Shown: piece by piece, positions 9,766 through 19,421 of the stretch
How positions within the stretch are numbered: the first letter of the stretch is position 1
Layout: every line of letters begins with the position of its first letter
Source of the DNA: CAZFDT01 sp964518335
GTDB taxonomy: Bacteria; Planctomycetota; Phycisphaerae; Phycisphaerales; Phycisphaeraceae
Direction: 5' to 3'
DNA: 64,000 nt
NCBI GenBank assembly: GCA_964518335.1
Contig: CAZFDT010000006.1
Location: 1-64,000 of the forward strand
Notes under the pieces: generated by a model
Told to the model about the DNA's origin: nothing
Databases searched by the model: none
Seen by the model: the letters and a program-made list of their open reading frames with translations, nothing else
Position numbers and translations under genes: made by a program

Positions 9766-12700
9766 ATGAAAAACATGAATCGAAGATTCGGACCTGCATT
9801 TCGCATCTGCCCCGTTTTGGAGATCGCCATGTTGCTGTGTGGAAGTACGACTGTCGCGACTGTCTCTGCAGAAGCCCTCCCCACGCGATGGGGGGACTGG
9901 CAGTCATGGGGCGACCAGGGCGACGGGACCTATCGCAATCCGATTGTGCCGGCAGACTACAGCGATCTGGACTGCATCCGCGTCGGCGACGATTACTACG
10001 CGATCTCCTCGACCATGCAGTTCTCTCCCGGGATGGTGGTTCTGCACTCCAGGGATCTGGTCAACTGGACCATCATGGGTCACGCCGTCGCCGATCCGAC
10101 GCAGATCGGCCCGCAGATGAATTGGGATCGTATGAACCGCCATGGCCGAGGGGTCTGGGCGGGCGCCCTTCGTTACGCCCACGGCCGGTTCTGGGTCTTC
10201 TTCGGAACGCCCGATGAAGGTTACTTCATGACCAGTGCGGCAAATCCCGCCGGGTCGTGGGAGCCGCTGCACCCCCTGATGAGGGAGGCCGGCTGGGACG
10301 ACTGCTGCCCGTTCTGGGATGACGACGGGCAGGCCTACTTTGTCGGTACGCGCTTCGCTGACAACTACAAGACCTATATCTGGAAGATGAGTCCCGACGG
10401 CCGTTCGCTCGTCGAGGATACGCGTACGCTGATTAATGAAGGGTCCGGACGAGAAGCCAGCAAGCTCTACAAGCTCAACGGCTGGTACTACCACTTCTTC
10501 AGCGAGGTCTCTCACGGGACACGCGTCATGATGATGCAGCGTTCGCGTTCGGTCATGGGGCCTTACTCCGAGCGACGGCAACTTGCCGATCCGAATCGGG
10601 AATGGAATGAACCCAACCAGGGCGGCCTGGTCGATACCGAAACGGGCGATTGGCATTTCGTTACCCATCATGGTTCGGGCGACTGGGCGGGGCGCTGCAT
10701 GAGTCTGCTGCCGGTCACATGGATTGACGATTGGCCGATCATCGGTGAGACGCGCGACGGCGAACCCGGCAAGATGGTGTTGGCTGGGCGAATCCCCGTC
10801 CCTGGCCTGCCTGTGACGAGGCCGCAGAGCAGCGACGGGTTCGACAAACCAACTCTTGGCCCGCAATGGGAGTGGAATCATCACCCCCGCATGGATCGGT
10901 GGTCCCTCACCGACCGGCCAGGGTTCCTGCGCCTCAAGGCCTTCAGGCCGTTGCGCCCCGACGATCTGATGACGGCGGGTAACACCCTCACCCAACGCTG
11001 CTTCCGCACGCCGGCGAATGTCGCTGTCGCCAAGTTCGACCTCACCGGTATGGCCGACGGCCAGAGGGCGGGTCTGTGCCATTTCGCGAAAAGTCACTCC
11101 GCTCTTGGCGTGGTTCAGGACCGCTCCATTCGCAGGATCGAGTACCGACACAATGGAAAGCTGTCCGAAGGCCCAGAGATATCAGGAAACCATCTGTGGC
11201 TCAGATCGTCGTGGGGGCTCGATGGGAAGAGCCAGTACGCCTTCAGTCTCGATGGCGAGACATTCACTCCCTTTGGTGACGGCTACCAGCTCTCCTGGGG
11301 ACACTACCGAGGCGACCGCATCGGGCTCTACTGCTTCAACAACGAAGCAGAGGTCGGATCCATCGATGTTGATTTTCTCGACTATGACTACACATCAAAG
11401 GCCGATCCAGGTCACGACAGGTCGCCTTCATCGGAACCAGTCGCCGACGCCATGGGTGTCATGCTCGGTTCGTGGAAGACGCAGGTGGAATTTGATGATG
11501 TCAGAGTCCTGAGTGGCAGCACCGAGATGTTCAGTGACTCGTTCCATTCCGAGCAATCCGGCTGGCGGCGCAACAGTGGCGAGTGGCAGGTTTCTGACGG
11601 GGTTTGTCGCCAGGTGTCAAACACGACGCCGGCGGTGATGACGTTCATGGTCGCCAGACCCTCAGCCAGTTACACGGTGTCACTCCGTGCCCGAAAGACC
11701 AGCGGCGATGAAGGGTTCCTGGTGGGTTTCGGGGTCCGGGATTCGCGCAACTACTACTGGCTGAATCTCGGGGGCTGGGGCAATACCCGCCATCAGTTGG
11801 AAAAGACCTGGGACGGGGATCGCTTCCCGATCGGACCGGCAGCGAAAGGGAGCGTCGAAACCGATCGCTGGTATGACATCAAGATCCAGGTCGATGGACA
11901 ACGAATCGAGTGTTTCCTGGATGGGAAGCAAATCATTGAACTGACCGATGGCGGGTTTGGCAGTGACGCATTGTCGCAAGACAACGACAAACTCAACTTC
12001 GGCCATGCGTTGATTCCCGATCTGGTGGCCGATCCAAGCATCGTGGACATCAACGGCACGTTCTACTGTTACGCCACGACCGACGGCTGGGGGCAGCACC
12101 TCGCCACATCGGGCACGCCGGTGGTCTGGACCTCGAAGGATTTCCTCAACTGGAGCTTCGAGGGATCGAGTTTTCCGGCTGATTTCGATCTGAAGTATTG
12201 GGCGCCCAGTAGCATCGTATATCGAAACGGACGGTACTACTCATTCCCTACTCTCGACGGACAGATCACGGCGGTAGTGTCGGATTCCCCGTTGGGACCC
12301 TTCGTGGCACCCGATGGCCAGCACGTCACCAAGGCGACGCTTCAGCCGTTTCCGATTGAACAGAATAGCACTATTGACGCGGAAGTTTACATAGACGACG
12401 ACGGGCAGGCTTACATGGTCTGGTCCCGACGTCGCATGGTGAAGCTCAAGCCCGACCTGCTCTCGGCGGACGGTCCCGTCATTAACATCGCGACGAAGCG
12501 GCACGGCTATTCTGAAGGGCCTTTCCTCACCAAGCGCCATGGCATCTACTACTACTTCTACACGCTGGGCGGTGATGAAGCCTACCAGTACGCCTACATG
12601 ATGAGCCGCACCTCGCCGATGGGGCCATGGGAGGCGCCCGAGCAGGACATCATCGCCACCACCGATCGCACAGAGAGAGTCCTCGGCCCGGGACACGGCA

Positions 12701-13299
12701 GCTTCTTTCATCCGAAAGACAGCGACCAATGGTATTTCGTCTATCTCGAATACGGGCGCGGCGGCACCAACCGGCAGGTTTACGCCGACAAGATGAACTT
12801 CAACCCCGACGGGACCATCCAGCCCATCAAGCTGACCAAGGCCGGCGTGGGGATGCTGCGGCCGGCTACTGATTCGTCGCCAAACCTGGCGGCGGATGGC
12901 ACCGCCACCGCATCGTCCACCCGTCGAAGAGAACGCATCAAACCGCGCCAAGATCCGAGCCTTGATCGCATAGAACTTTTCACTGCCGCCAACGCTCTCG
13001 ATGGCGCCAACGGCACCCGCTGGATGGCGGCGGACAGCGACGTCGCGCCGTGGTTTCAGGTCGATCTCGGCGGGCCGCGCGACATCAAACGCACCGAAGC
13101 GTATTTCGTGAAGCCCGCCGCCGGCCACGCCTATCGACTCGAGTGGTCGCTCGATGGCGAGAACTGGCAGCCGTACGGCGGAAACGAGAACGTCGCCCTC
13201 CGCTCGCCGCATCGGGATGAAAACGCGGTCCGGGCCCGATACCTGAAGCTTACTGTTCTTCAAGGCGTGCCCGGCCTTTGGGAGTTTCGCGTGTACTGA
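9766..13299 (+). CDS. Double GH43 enzyme with beta-sandwich and discoidin modules
   Basis: A 1177-residue secreted multidomain glycosidase. Order: signal peptide (1-36); first GH43 five-bladed propeller (about 40-350) with NPIVPADYSDLDCIRVGDDYY, FWDDDGQAYFVGT and the acid Glu in EASKLYKLNGWYY; a C-terminal GH43 beta-sandwich (about 360-550); a second concanavalin-like module with DSFHSEQSGW (about 585-735); a second GH43 propeller (about 745-1035) with LVADPSIVDINGTFYCY, EVYIDDDGQAYMVWS and YSEGPFLTKRHGIYYYFY; and an F5/8 type C domain (about 1037-1177). GH43 enzymes are arabinofuranosidases, xylosidases or galactosidases; both active sites look intact, so the protein may be bifunctional. In the first domain the usual DPS base motif is replaced by SDLDC. 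Confidence 0.9.
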   Translation: MKNMNRRFGPAFRICPVLEIAMLLCGSTTVATVSAEALPTRWGDWQSWGDQGDGTYRNPIVPADYSDLDCIRVGDDYYAISSTMQFSPGMVVLHSRDLVNWTIMGHAVADPTQIGPQMNWDRMNRHGRGVWAGALRYAHGRFWVFFGTPDEGYFMTSAANPAGSWEPLHPLMREAGWDDCCPFWDDDGQAYFVGTRFADNYKTYIWKMSPDGRSLVEDTRTLINEGSGREASKLYKLNGWYYHFFSEVSHGTRVMMMQRSRSVMGPYSERRQLADPNREWNEPNQGGLVDTETGDWHFVTHHGSGDWAGRCMSLLPVTWIDDWPIIGETRDGEPGKMVLAGRIPVPGLPVTRPQSSDGFDKPTLGPQWEWNHHPRMDRWSLTDRPGFLRLKAFRPLRPDDLMTAGNTLTQRCFRTPANVAVAKFDLTGMADGQRAGLCHFAKSHSALGVVQDRSIRRIEYRHNGKLSEGPEISGNHLWLRSSWGLDGKSQYAFSLDGETFTPFGDGYQLSWGHYRGDRIGLYCFNNEAEVGSIDVDFLDYDYTSKADPGHDRSPSSEPVADAMGVMLGSWKTQVEFDDVRVLSGSTEMFSDSFHSEQSGWRRNSGEWQVSDGVCRQVSNTTPAVMTFMVARPSASYTVSLRARKTSGDEGFLVGFGVRDSRNYYWLNLGGWGNTRHQLEKTWDGDRFPIGPAAKGSVETDRWYDIKIQVDGQRIECFLDGKQIIELTDGGFGSDALSQDNDKLNFGHALIPDLVADPSIVDINGTFYCYATTDGWGQHLATSGTPVVWTSKDFLNWSFEGSSFPADFDLKYWAPSSIVYRNGRYYSFPTLDGQITAVVSDSPLGPFVAPDGQHVTKATLQPFPIEQNSTIDAEVYIDDDGQAYMVWSRRRMVKLKPDLLSADGPVINIATKRHGYSEGPFLTKRHGIYYYFYTLGGDEAYQYAYMMSRTSPMGPWEAPEQDIIATTDRTERVLGPGHGSFFHPKDSDQWYFVYLEYGRGGTNRQVYADKMNFNPDGTIQPIKLTKAGVGMLRPATDSSPNLAADGTATASSTRRRERIKPRQDPSLDRIELFTAANALDGANGTRWMAADSDVAPWFQVDLGGPRDIKRTEAYFVKPAAGHAYRLEWSLDGENWQPYGGNENVALRSPHRDENAVRARYLKLTVLQGVPGLWEFRVY

Positions 13300-13370
13300 G
13301 CACTTTGAACCACCTCCCAACGACCTGCGGCGCACTTGCCCCGCACCGTCCACCCAACCGAGTCACCGTC

Positions 13371-13682
13371 ATGCGTCTGCTCCGAACTGTTCTCGCCATC
13401 CTGAGCTTCGCCGTCTTCGCCGCCCCGGTGTTCGTCGAGCCCGCAGGTTATCTCTTCGTCACCTTCGGGGGTGGTCATGGCCCGCTGGGCGAGCAGATCT
13501 ACTTTGCAAGCAGCCGTGACGGCCGTGAGTGGACCACTCTCAACAACGGGGACCCCGTGCTCGTGACGGACATCGGCACGAAGGGCGCGCGCGATCCCTT
13601 CCTGCTACGGTCGCAGGACGGCAAGGAATACTTCGTCATCGCCACCGACCTGTCGATGCACTTCCTGGGCAACTGGGGCCTG
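13371..13682 (+). pseudogene. N-terminal fragment of a third GH43-like glycosidase
   Basis: The frame starts at ATG 13371 with a signal peptide (LLRTVLAILSFAVFAAPVFV) and continues with a GH43 N-terminus: GYLFVTFGGG, GEQIYFASSRDGREW, TDIGTKGARDPFLLRS and YFVIATDLSM. These match the first blade of secreted GH43 xylanase-like proteins, including the RDPF base motif. After MHFLGNWG, near 13680, the sequence switches without a stop to transposase sequence. More than two thirds of the enzyme is missing. It begins about 70 bases after the double GH43 gene, so it was probably a third GH43 gene of the same operon. Confidence 0.7.
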
Positions 13683-14041
13683 CGTGACCCGCTGTTGGTG
13701 ACTACCGACGGCGCCGGCGGATTGATCCGCGCGGTGGAAGAGGTGCTGCTCCCAGCGAGCGTCAGCGTTGCCTGGCCCACAAGATGCGCAAGCTCCAGGG
13801 CAAGGTGCCCGACGAGAAGTGGCCCGAGTTCCGGGCCGCGGCAACCGCCAGGTACCAGGCCCCGTCGCCGGCCCATGGCCCGCCTGCTCTGCGACGATGT
13901 CGTCAAACGCTATGGGAAAACCCTTTCGGGGCCGACGGGTTGCTTTCGCGACGACGTCGCCTCCGGATCCCGCCTGTATCGCACACCTGCGCTTCCCGCT
14001 GGGACAACCTATATCAGGACCGGACACGCTGGGGCGGAGGA
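13680..14041 (+). pseudogene. Remnant of a mutator-family (IS256-like) transposase
   Basis: Pieces of the C-terminal half of a mutator (IS256-type) transposase in shifting frames: DPLLVTTDGAGGLIRAVEE (frame of the GH43 fragment), then QRCLAHKMRKLQGKVPDEKW and EFRAAATARYQ (frame shifted, about 13763-13860), then ARLLCDDVVKRYGKTL and CFRDD (original frame, 13878 onward), then ACIAHLRFPLG (third frame, about 13970-14010). In intact members these follow one another directly, with the catalytic Asp in VTDGA and the final Glu in the missing LERLF region. At least three frameshifts and both ends missing make it inactive. No terminal inverted repeats were seen. It stops against the end of the SNF2 helicase gene. 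Confidence 0.75.
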
Positions 14042-17000
14042 TCATGCCAGCAGCTTTTCAAGATCTTCGCGCGTGAGTTGCTGCAGGAGGCTCGACTGCT
14101 GGCCGCCGACGATGGCGTCGGCCAGGCGCTTCTTCTTGGCCTGCAGCTCGGCGATGCGCTGTTCCACCGTGCTCTCGCAGATCAAACGGTAGGCGACGAC
14201 ATGTTGTGTCTGGCCGATGCGATGAGCCCGGTCGATCGCCTGTTGCTCGGCGGCGGGGTTCCACCACGGGTCGAGGATGAACACGTACCCGGCCGCGGTG
14301 AGGTTGAGGCCCAGTCCACCGGTCTTGAGGCTGATGAGGAACAGGGGCACGTCAGCGTCGTTCTGAAATCGGTCCACTGCAGCTTTTCGGTCTCGCGTCT
14401 GCCCGTCCATGTATTCGTACACCACGCCGCGCTCGTCCAGACGCTTGCGGACAATTGCCAGCATAGAGGTGAACTGACTGAACACCAGGGCCTTGTGGCC
14501 CTCATCGATCAGGTCGGCAATACGATCCAGCAGCACGTCGAGCTTGGCCGAGGGCTCGTCGATACGCGCCGGGTCAATGAGGCCGGGGTGGCACGCAGCC
14601 TGGCGAAGGCGAAGGAGCGCTTCAAGCACCATGATCGCGCTGCGACCGGCCAGGCGGTCGCCGTCGCCATATTCGACTTTGCCCAACAGACTGGCGCGGT
14701 AGAAGGCGCGCAGCTCGTCGTAGGTCGCCTGCTGGGCGTCCTCCATGTGGCACAGCAGCGTCTGCTCGGTTTTTTCGGGCAGGTCGCTGAGCACCTGGGC
14801 CTTGGTGCGGCGGAGGATGAACGGACGCAGCGCCTTGCCGACCTGCACGGCTGCGTCCTCGTCGCGATTGCGCTTGGCGCCGTTGCCCGATGCTGCGGCG
14901 CCGCGCACCAGCTCGCCAAAACGCGAGTTGGAACCGAGCATGTTGGGGTTGAGAAACTCGAAGATCGACCACAGGTCGCCCAGGTGGTTTTCGACCGGCG
15001 TGCCCGTCAGCGCCAGCCGATGCCGCGCCGTCAGCAGGCGCGCCGCCTTGGCGGACTGGCTCGCAGGATTCTTGATGGCCTGCGCCTCGTCGAGCACGAC
15101 GTAGTCGAACGCGTGCTTGCGCAACTCGTCGATGTCGCGACGCATGAGGCCATAGCTCGTGACGATCACGTCGTGGTCGGTGAAGGCTTCGCGCAGTGAC
15201 TGACGCTCGGCGCCGGTGTACGCCTGCACGCGGAGCTGCGGCGCGAACTTCGCCGCCTCATCGATCCAGTTGAACACCACGCTCCGCGGCACAACGATCA
15301 GGGTGGGGTACGGCGATCGGGGATCGGCCGTCGGGGTCGCGGAGTTTCCCATGGACGCTTTTTCGCCGTTGGCCGCGCCCTGCCTCCGCGCATCGAGCAT
15401 CGCCAGGACCTGGACGGTCTTGCCCAGGCCCATGTCGTCAGCGAGGATGCCGCCGCAGCCCAGCCAGCGCAGGAACGCCAGCCAGCCGAGTCCTTCCTTC
15501 TGATAAGGCCGCAGCGAACCGTGAAAGGTTGTGCAGGGTTCAATCGCTTTGATGCCGGTGAACTCATCCAGCCGCTGACGGAGCTGGGCGAACTTGTCAT
15601 CCACGACGATCGTGGGCGCGCGGCCGAGCATCGCATCCAGCAGCACGCCCTGCCCTGCGGCGAAACGCAGATGATCGCCTTGCACCACGCCCATCGTCGT
15701 GAGCATGCGGTGGTCGTTGAGCCATGCCTCCGGCAGCAGTCCATGCGTGCCGTCGTCGAGCTGGATCATGGTCCTGCCGCTCTTGACGGCGGCCAGGATC
15801 TCCGGCAGCGACACCGTCTGCGTGCCGCGCGCCGTCTGGTAGGCCACCTGGCCGCGCAGCTCGAACCAGTCGATGCCACTGGCAACGGCCAAACTGGGCG
15901 TGGTGGGTGTGGCGATGGCCTGCTCATCGGCGGTGATGGTCCAGCCGCGGCGGAGCAACTCGGCGGCGACCAGCGGCATGTCTCGCATCGGCAGCAGCAG
16001 AAGCATGGCCCCCGCATCAGCGTGCCCGTTGGTCAACTGCAGCGACCTGAGGCCCAGCGCCGACAGCAGCCGCAGCGCGTCGGCCTCGGCGCGCGGGTCG
16101 CGACGGATCAGGACCGCCTCCGCCTCGACAGACGACTCCGGCGCCCCGTCCGCTGCCGCGGCGTTGAGCGTGACGAACCGACCCGGCTGACCCGGGCGCA
16201 CCCGCTGCGACTCGTAGGCGTACCACAGCCGGGCCAGCAGCGTGTTCTTCGGCAGGCCCGCGATGCCGCCCGGCGCTCGCTCGGGCGAAAACAGCTCCAG
16301 ATGCGGCGTCGGCGTCACCCGGTGCTCCGTCCGGCCCACGTCCACCGGCAAATCGATGTCGGGCAACTGCGGCAGCATGTACAACCGGTCGAGGAACCGC
16401 GCCACGTCGCTTTCGGGCACGACGATGGGCTTGGCGTCGCCCAGCAGACGCAGGTCATCGCGGAACTGGCTCACCCAGCGCGCCGCGTCACGATCGTCGA
16501 ACGGCGCCATCACCCCGTCGCACACGATCAACCCGTCGCCGCTGGACGTGCCACAGTGAACCAGCGCCGGCCGGTCGATCGCCAGCCGCTCGACTCCGCG
16601 GCGAAGCTCGGACTTGATGATTAGCTCGCGCCGGCCGCCGGACGTCTCGGCCCACGAACCCTTCACCCACAGGATCCACGGCTTAGCGTCATCCGGCTCG
16701 CGCGATAGCGGCTGCTCGTCGTCATCGACTTCGAGCATGGTCCGGCCGGTGTCGATCATCCGCGCCAGCAGCGTGCGCGCCGCGCCCGGCGGCAGGCGAA
16801 ACGCCGCGTGCGGCCGACTGGCGCGATACTCCTCGCCCGACTCGGTGTAATCCACCCACGTGGCGCCCATCAGCATGCCGCACAGCTCGCGGTCGATGGG
16901 GTCGTCGAGTTCGGCCAGGGACTCGCGCGTGATGCGAATCGGCCGGGGCTTGCTCCATCCCGCGGCAGTGGGGGTGCGCTGCCGCAGTTCCACCACGAGG

Positions 17001-17551
17001 CCCGTATGACGGTGACATAGCTCGGGCACGACGACATAGACGATCTGCCGCTGCGCCGGGATCGCGCCCTGAACCATGGCCATTGGATCGATGGCATAGG
17101 ACGTGGGGCGCATGAGCGTCAGTCGGCCCATCCAGTCGGGCTCACTGTCGCGCATGGCCGGGCGGGTGGCGACGCTGGTCGCCGCGCCGGGCCGCTTGCG
17201 AGCCTTGGGAAAGTGCGGTGCCATGCCTTCGATCTTGTCCAGCGCCTCGCGCCCGTCGCCGTTGACTGCCGCAGCGTCAGGGTTGGTCTGCACATCGACG
17301 ATCAGGGCCCAGATGTGCTTGCAGAACCGGCCGCCCTCGAAGAAGGGACATGTGCATGACGCCGTCGGCGCGTCGCCATCGAGATAGATCGTGGTGGTGT
17401 AGCTCTGTTCGCCGTCGCCCTTGACCTGGCCGCGGAACAGTTCGCTGACCTCGGGCGCGATGCGTGTGACGTGCCCCTCCTGGTGGGAGGCCCGGCCGCG
17501 CATGCGAATGTGGCTTTGAAAGTAGGGCGCCCAGGTCCGAATCAGCGTCAT
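14042..17551 (-). CDS. SNF2-family DNA helicase with SWIM zinc finger
   Basis: A 1169-residue cytoplasmic ATPase of the SNF2/HepA superfamily. The N-terminus has a SWIM zinc-binding motif (SCTCPFFEGGRFCKH, about residues 62-78). A long central region of about 550 residues is of the bacterial SNF2-associated type. The C-terminal motor has Walker A ILADDMGLGKTVQ (about 704), DEAQ box VVLDEAQAIKNP (about 820), ALTGTPVENHLGDLW, and helicase C with KALVFSQFTSML (about 1017), LKTGGLGLNLTAA and DRAHRIGQTQ (the arginine fingers). All motifs are intact. Bacterial members remodel protein-DNA or RNA polymerase-DNA complexes; the exact role here is unknown. It is convergent with the transposase remnant. 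Confidence 0.93.
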   Translation of the reverse strand: MTLIRTWAPYFQSHIRMRGRASHQEGHVTRIAPEVSELFRGQVKGDGEQSYTTTIYLDGDAPTASCTCPFFEGGRFCKHIWALIVDVQTNPDAAAVNGDGREALDKIEGMAPHFPKARKRPGAATSVATRPAMRDSEPDWMGRLTLMRPTSYAIDPMAMVQGAIPAQRQIVYVVVPELCHRHTGLVVELRQRTPTAAGWSKPRPIRITRESLAELDDPIDRELCGMLMGATWVDYTESGEEYRASRPHAAFRLPPGAARTLLARMIDTGRTMLEVDDDEQPLSREPDDAKPWILWVKGSWAETSGGRRELIIKSELRRGVERLAIDRPALVHCGTSSGDGLIVCDGVMAPFDDRDAARWVSQFRDDLRLLGDAKPIVVPESDVARFLDRLYMLPQLPDIDLPVDVGRTEHRVTPTPHLELFSPERAPGGIAGLPKNTLLARLWYAYESQRVRPGQPGRFVTLNAAAADGAPESSVEAEAVLIRRDPRAEADALRLLSALGLRSLQLTNGHADAGAMLLLLPMRDMPLVAAELLRRGWTITADEQAIATPTTPSLAVASGIDWFELRGQVAYQTARGTQTVSLPEILAAVKSGRTMIQLDDGTHGLLPEAWLNDHRMLTTMGVVQGDHLRFAAGQGVLLDAMLGRAPTIVVDDKFAQLRQRLDEFTGIKAIEPCTTFHGSLRPYQKEGLGWLAFLRWLGCGGILADDMGLGKTVQVLAMLDARRQGAANGEKASMGNSATPTADPRSPYPTLIVVPRSVVFNWIDEAAKFAPQLRVQAYTGAERQSLREAFTDHDVIVTSYGLMRRDIDELRKHAFDYVVLDEAQAIKNPASQSAKAARLLTARHRLALTGTPVENHLGDLWSIFEFLNPNMLGSNSRFGELVRGAAASGNGAKRNRDEDAAVQVGKALRPFILRRTKAQVLSDLPEKTEQTLLCHMEDAQQATYDELRAFYRASLLGKVEYGDGDRLAGRSAIMVLEALLRLRQAACHPGLIDPARIDEPSAKLDVLLDRIADLIDEGHKALVFSQFTSMLAIVRKRLDERGVVYEYMDGQTRDRKAAVDRFQNDADVPLFLISLKTGGLGLNLTAAGYVFILDPWWNPAAEQQAIDRAHRIGQTQHVVAYRLICESTVEQRIAELQAKKKRLADAIVGGQQSSLLQQLTREDLEKLLA

Positions 17552-17740
17552 CCGCTCACACTCCGCGCATCAGGAACAACCGGCCCCCGGCCACGATGGC
17601 CCGAATCGAACAGCTTATGCACAACCGCCCCGGGGAGCAATCACGCCGACCGATTTGTCAGGGCCATTGAGTTTTCCCGTGTGCCACGGATGAGGGCGAG
17701 GAACCTGCCGGCGATGGCTGGCTCGGATTGGGGCCAAGCG

Positions 17741-18004
17741 TCAGTTCTCCCCGACATTCGTGAAGGCGCTGCGGGCGAGACTTGTGCGGATAAACGGCGC
17801 AACGGCAGACACTGCCGTCGTCTCACCCTCGATCAACTGGTCGATGGGCTGCGAGTCATGCGTCTTGGCGGTGTCGAAGACGTGGTCGGTGATCAAGCAA
17901 TCCTTGCTCGCGTTCACGAACGCCGTGTAGCCGTGATATGTGCGGCCGTGCTTATTGGTGAAGCTGGCCGCGCGGTCGCGCGTCGATTCACCCCCGGTGG
18001 AGGG
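17741..18004 (-). pseudogene. Remnant of an IS4/IS5-type DDE transposase
   Basis: Reading right to left, an open stretch of about 88 codons without a start gives DRAASFTNKHGRTYHGYTAF, then VNASKDCLITDHVFDTAKTH and DSQPIDQLIEGET. This matches the middle of IS4/IS5-group transposases, where a KHGRxYxGYKxH segment is followed by a strand and the DTAxxHDSQxxDxL segment. The catalytic first Asp region and the C-terminal Glu region are absent and the frame closes with TGA at 17741. No terminal repeats or target duplications were found. The rest of the 17552-18209 gap holds no convincing gene. Confidence 0.6.
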
Positions 18005-18054
18005 TCACGACGACGCCGGAATTTGCAGGAGTGTACTGAAGTGTTCAAAATGCT

Positions 18055-18140
18055 TCACACAAAAATCTTATATCGTAAATAATTATTATAACAGTATTTA
18101 TATAATAACTATAGCTTTATATCATCGGTGCATCTTGACA
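18055..18140. promoter_or_regulatory. AT-rich island upstream of GntR/LacI regulator
   Basis: About 85 bases of strongly AT-rich DNA in an otherwise GC-rich window, with runs such as TAAATAATTATTATAAC and TATTTATATAATAACTATA. It lies 70 to 155 bases before the regulator start at 18210 and contains several TATAAT-like hexamers. It probably holds the promoter and perhaps an operator of the regulator gene. It may also be a scar from the neighbouring insertion element. Confidence 0.45.
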
Positions 18141-18209
18141 AGCAGACTCAATCAGGGTACATTTCCCCACAGTGATCGAAGTAAGTCAAAGTGTTCAGGC
18201 ATCTTGGTC

Positions 18210-19337
18210 ATGAGCCCCAGTAAGTCCTTGCCTTTGCCACGAAGTCCACTGGTTCGGCCGCTGGTCGCTGACCTGGCGGAATCGATTACAGCGGGCAGAC
18301 TGAGGCCCGGCGCTCGGCTTCCGGCGGTGCGTGAGTTGCAGGGGAAGTACGGCGTCTCCATCGGGACGGTGCAGGCCGCGCTGACGCACTTGGGAAACAA
18401 CGGCCTGATTGAGCGTGTGCGCGGAAGTGGCACCTATGTCAAAGGGCCGGCCTCAGCCAAGTCCGAGGGTTCTCGCCGGACCGTGTCGCCTTGGGTCTGT
18501 TTCTTCGTGCAACAGGACGAACACCACGACGCCACTTATGGTCGATTCGTTGACGCGTTGCTGTTGAACCTCCAGCAGGCCGAGATCTTGGCGGTGAGCG
18601 CGGCATGGGGGAATCAGGCCGGCGCCAACCAACTGCAGCACATGATCGCGCAGATGCACCAATCGCCTCCGCTTGCCGTCATTTTGCCGCACGTGGATGC
18701 GGCGCGAGACGAGTTCATCCGACGTTCGTGCCCGAAGGGTGTGCGGATCATCACGTCGTTTCGCCATCCGTACTTTGATTATCCGGGCTGGCACAGCGTC
18801 AATCCGGATATCTACGGTGCTTTCTATCACGCGACGGAGAAGCTGGTCGCCGAGGGCCATCGACGGATCGGTGTGATTCTCAAGCCGCGGCGCATCAGCG
18901 ATGACCGCCCCTTCACGCTGCGTAAGCGCCGCATGTGGCACGCTGAGCAGATCCGCGGCGCCGGCGATGTGATCAAGCGAGCGGGCCTTTCGGACACGCT
19001 GACTTTCTACTACGCCAAACCGCTCAACATCTCCAATCACTCGGACATCATGGATCTGTCGAAGTGGCTGTCATCGCCGAACCGACCCACCGCAGTGATC
19101 GGTGAAGACACTCGTGTCGCCTCTGTGTTGCATGCGGCAGCCATGTCCAAGATCAATGTGCCTGGCGAGCTGAAGATCATCGGAATCGGCGACTCGAAGG
19201 CGATTGATGTGGAAACCTTCCCGCGGATTTCACTAGATTATGCGGGTGTGGCGCGTGAAGTGGCCAAGTTGGTGCTGGCCCATGATGAGGATATCGCCGG
19301 CGCTACCCGCAACATCGTCGTTCCGTTCCAACCATAG
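18210..19337 (+). CDS. GntR-type HTH fused to LacI-type sensor: transcription regulator
   Basis: A 375-residue regulator. Residues 10-78 are a GntR winged helix: ITAGRLRPGARLPAVRELQ, then GVSIGTVQAALTHLGNNGLI and ERVRGSGTYV. Residues 95-372 form a periplasmic-binding-protein-like domain with IIGIGDSKAIDVETFPRIS near the end, as in AraR/LacI sensors. The start ATG 18210 is placed where the GntR domain begins; upstream in-frame codons run through the AT-rich promoter region. It precedes the second glycan locus (PEP-CTERM, pseudopilin, beta-helix proteins) in the same direction and probably controls it in response to a sugar. Confidence 0.88.
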   Translation: MSPSKSLPLPRSPLVRPLVADLAESITAGRLRPGARLPAVRELQGKYGVSIGTVQAALTHLGNNGLIERVRGSGTYVKGPASAKSEGSRRTVSPWVCFFVQQDEHHDATYGRFVDALLLNLQQAEILAVSAAWGNQAGANQLQHMIAQMHQSPPLAVILPHVDAARDEFIRRSCPKGVRIITSFRHPYFDYPGWHSVNPDIYGAFYHATEKLVAEGHRRIGVILKPRRISDDRPFTLRKRRMWHAEQIRGAGDVIKRAGLSDTLTFYYAKPLNISNHSDIMDLSKWLSSPNRPTAVIGEDTRVASVLHAAAMSKINVPGELKIIGIGDSKAIDVETFPRISLDYAGVAREVAKLVLAHDEDIAGATRNIVVPFQP

Positions 19338-19421
19338 CCCTGTGTGAGTCCGCCCCAAACCGCTCATACGTTCATGTGTTTATTGACTTGAAAAACTCTC
19401 ACCTCGGAAAGGAGATTGCTC

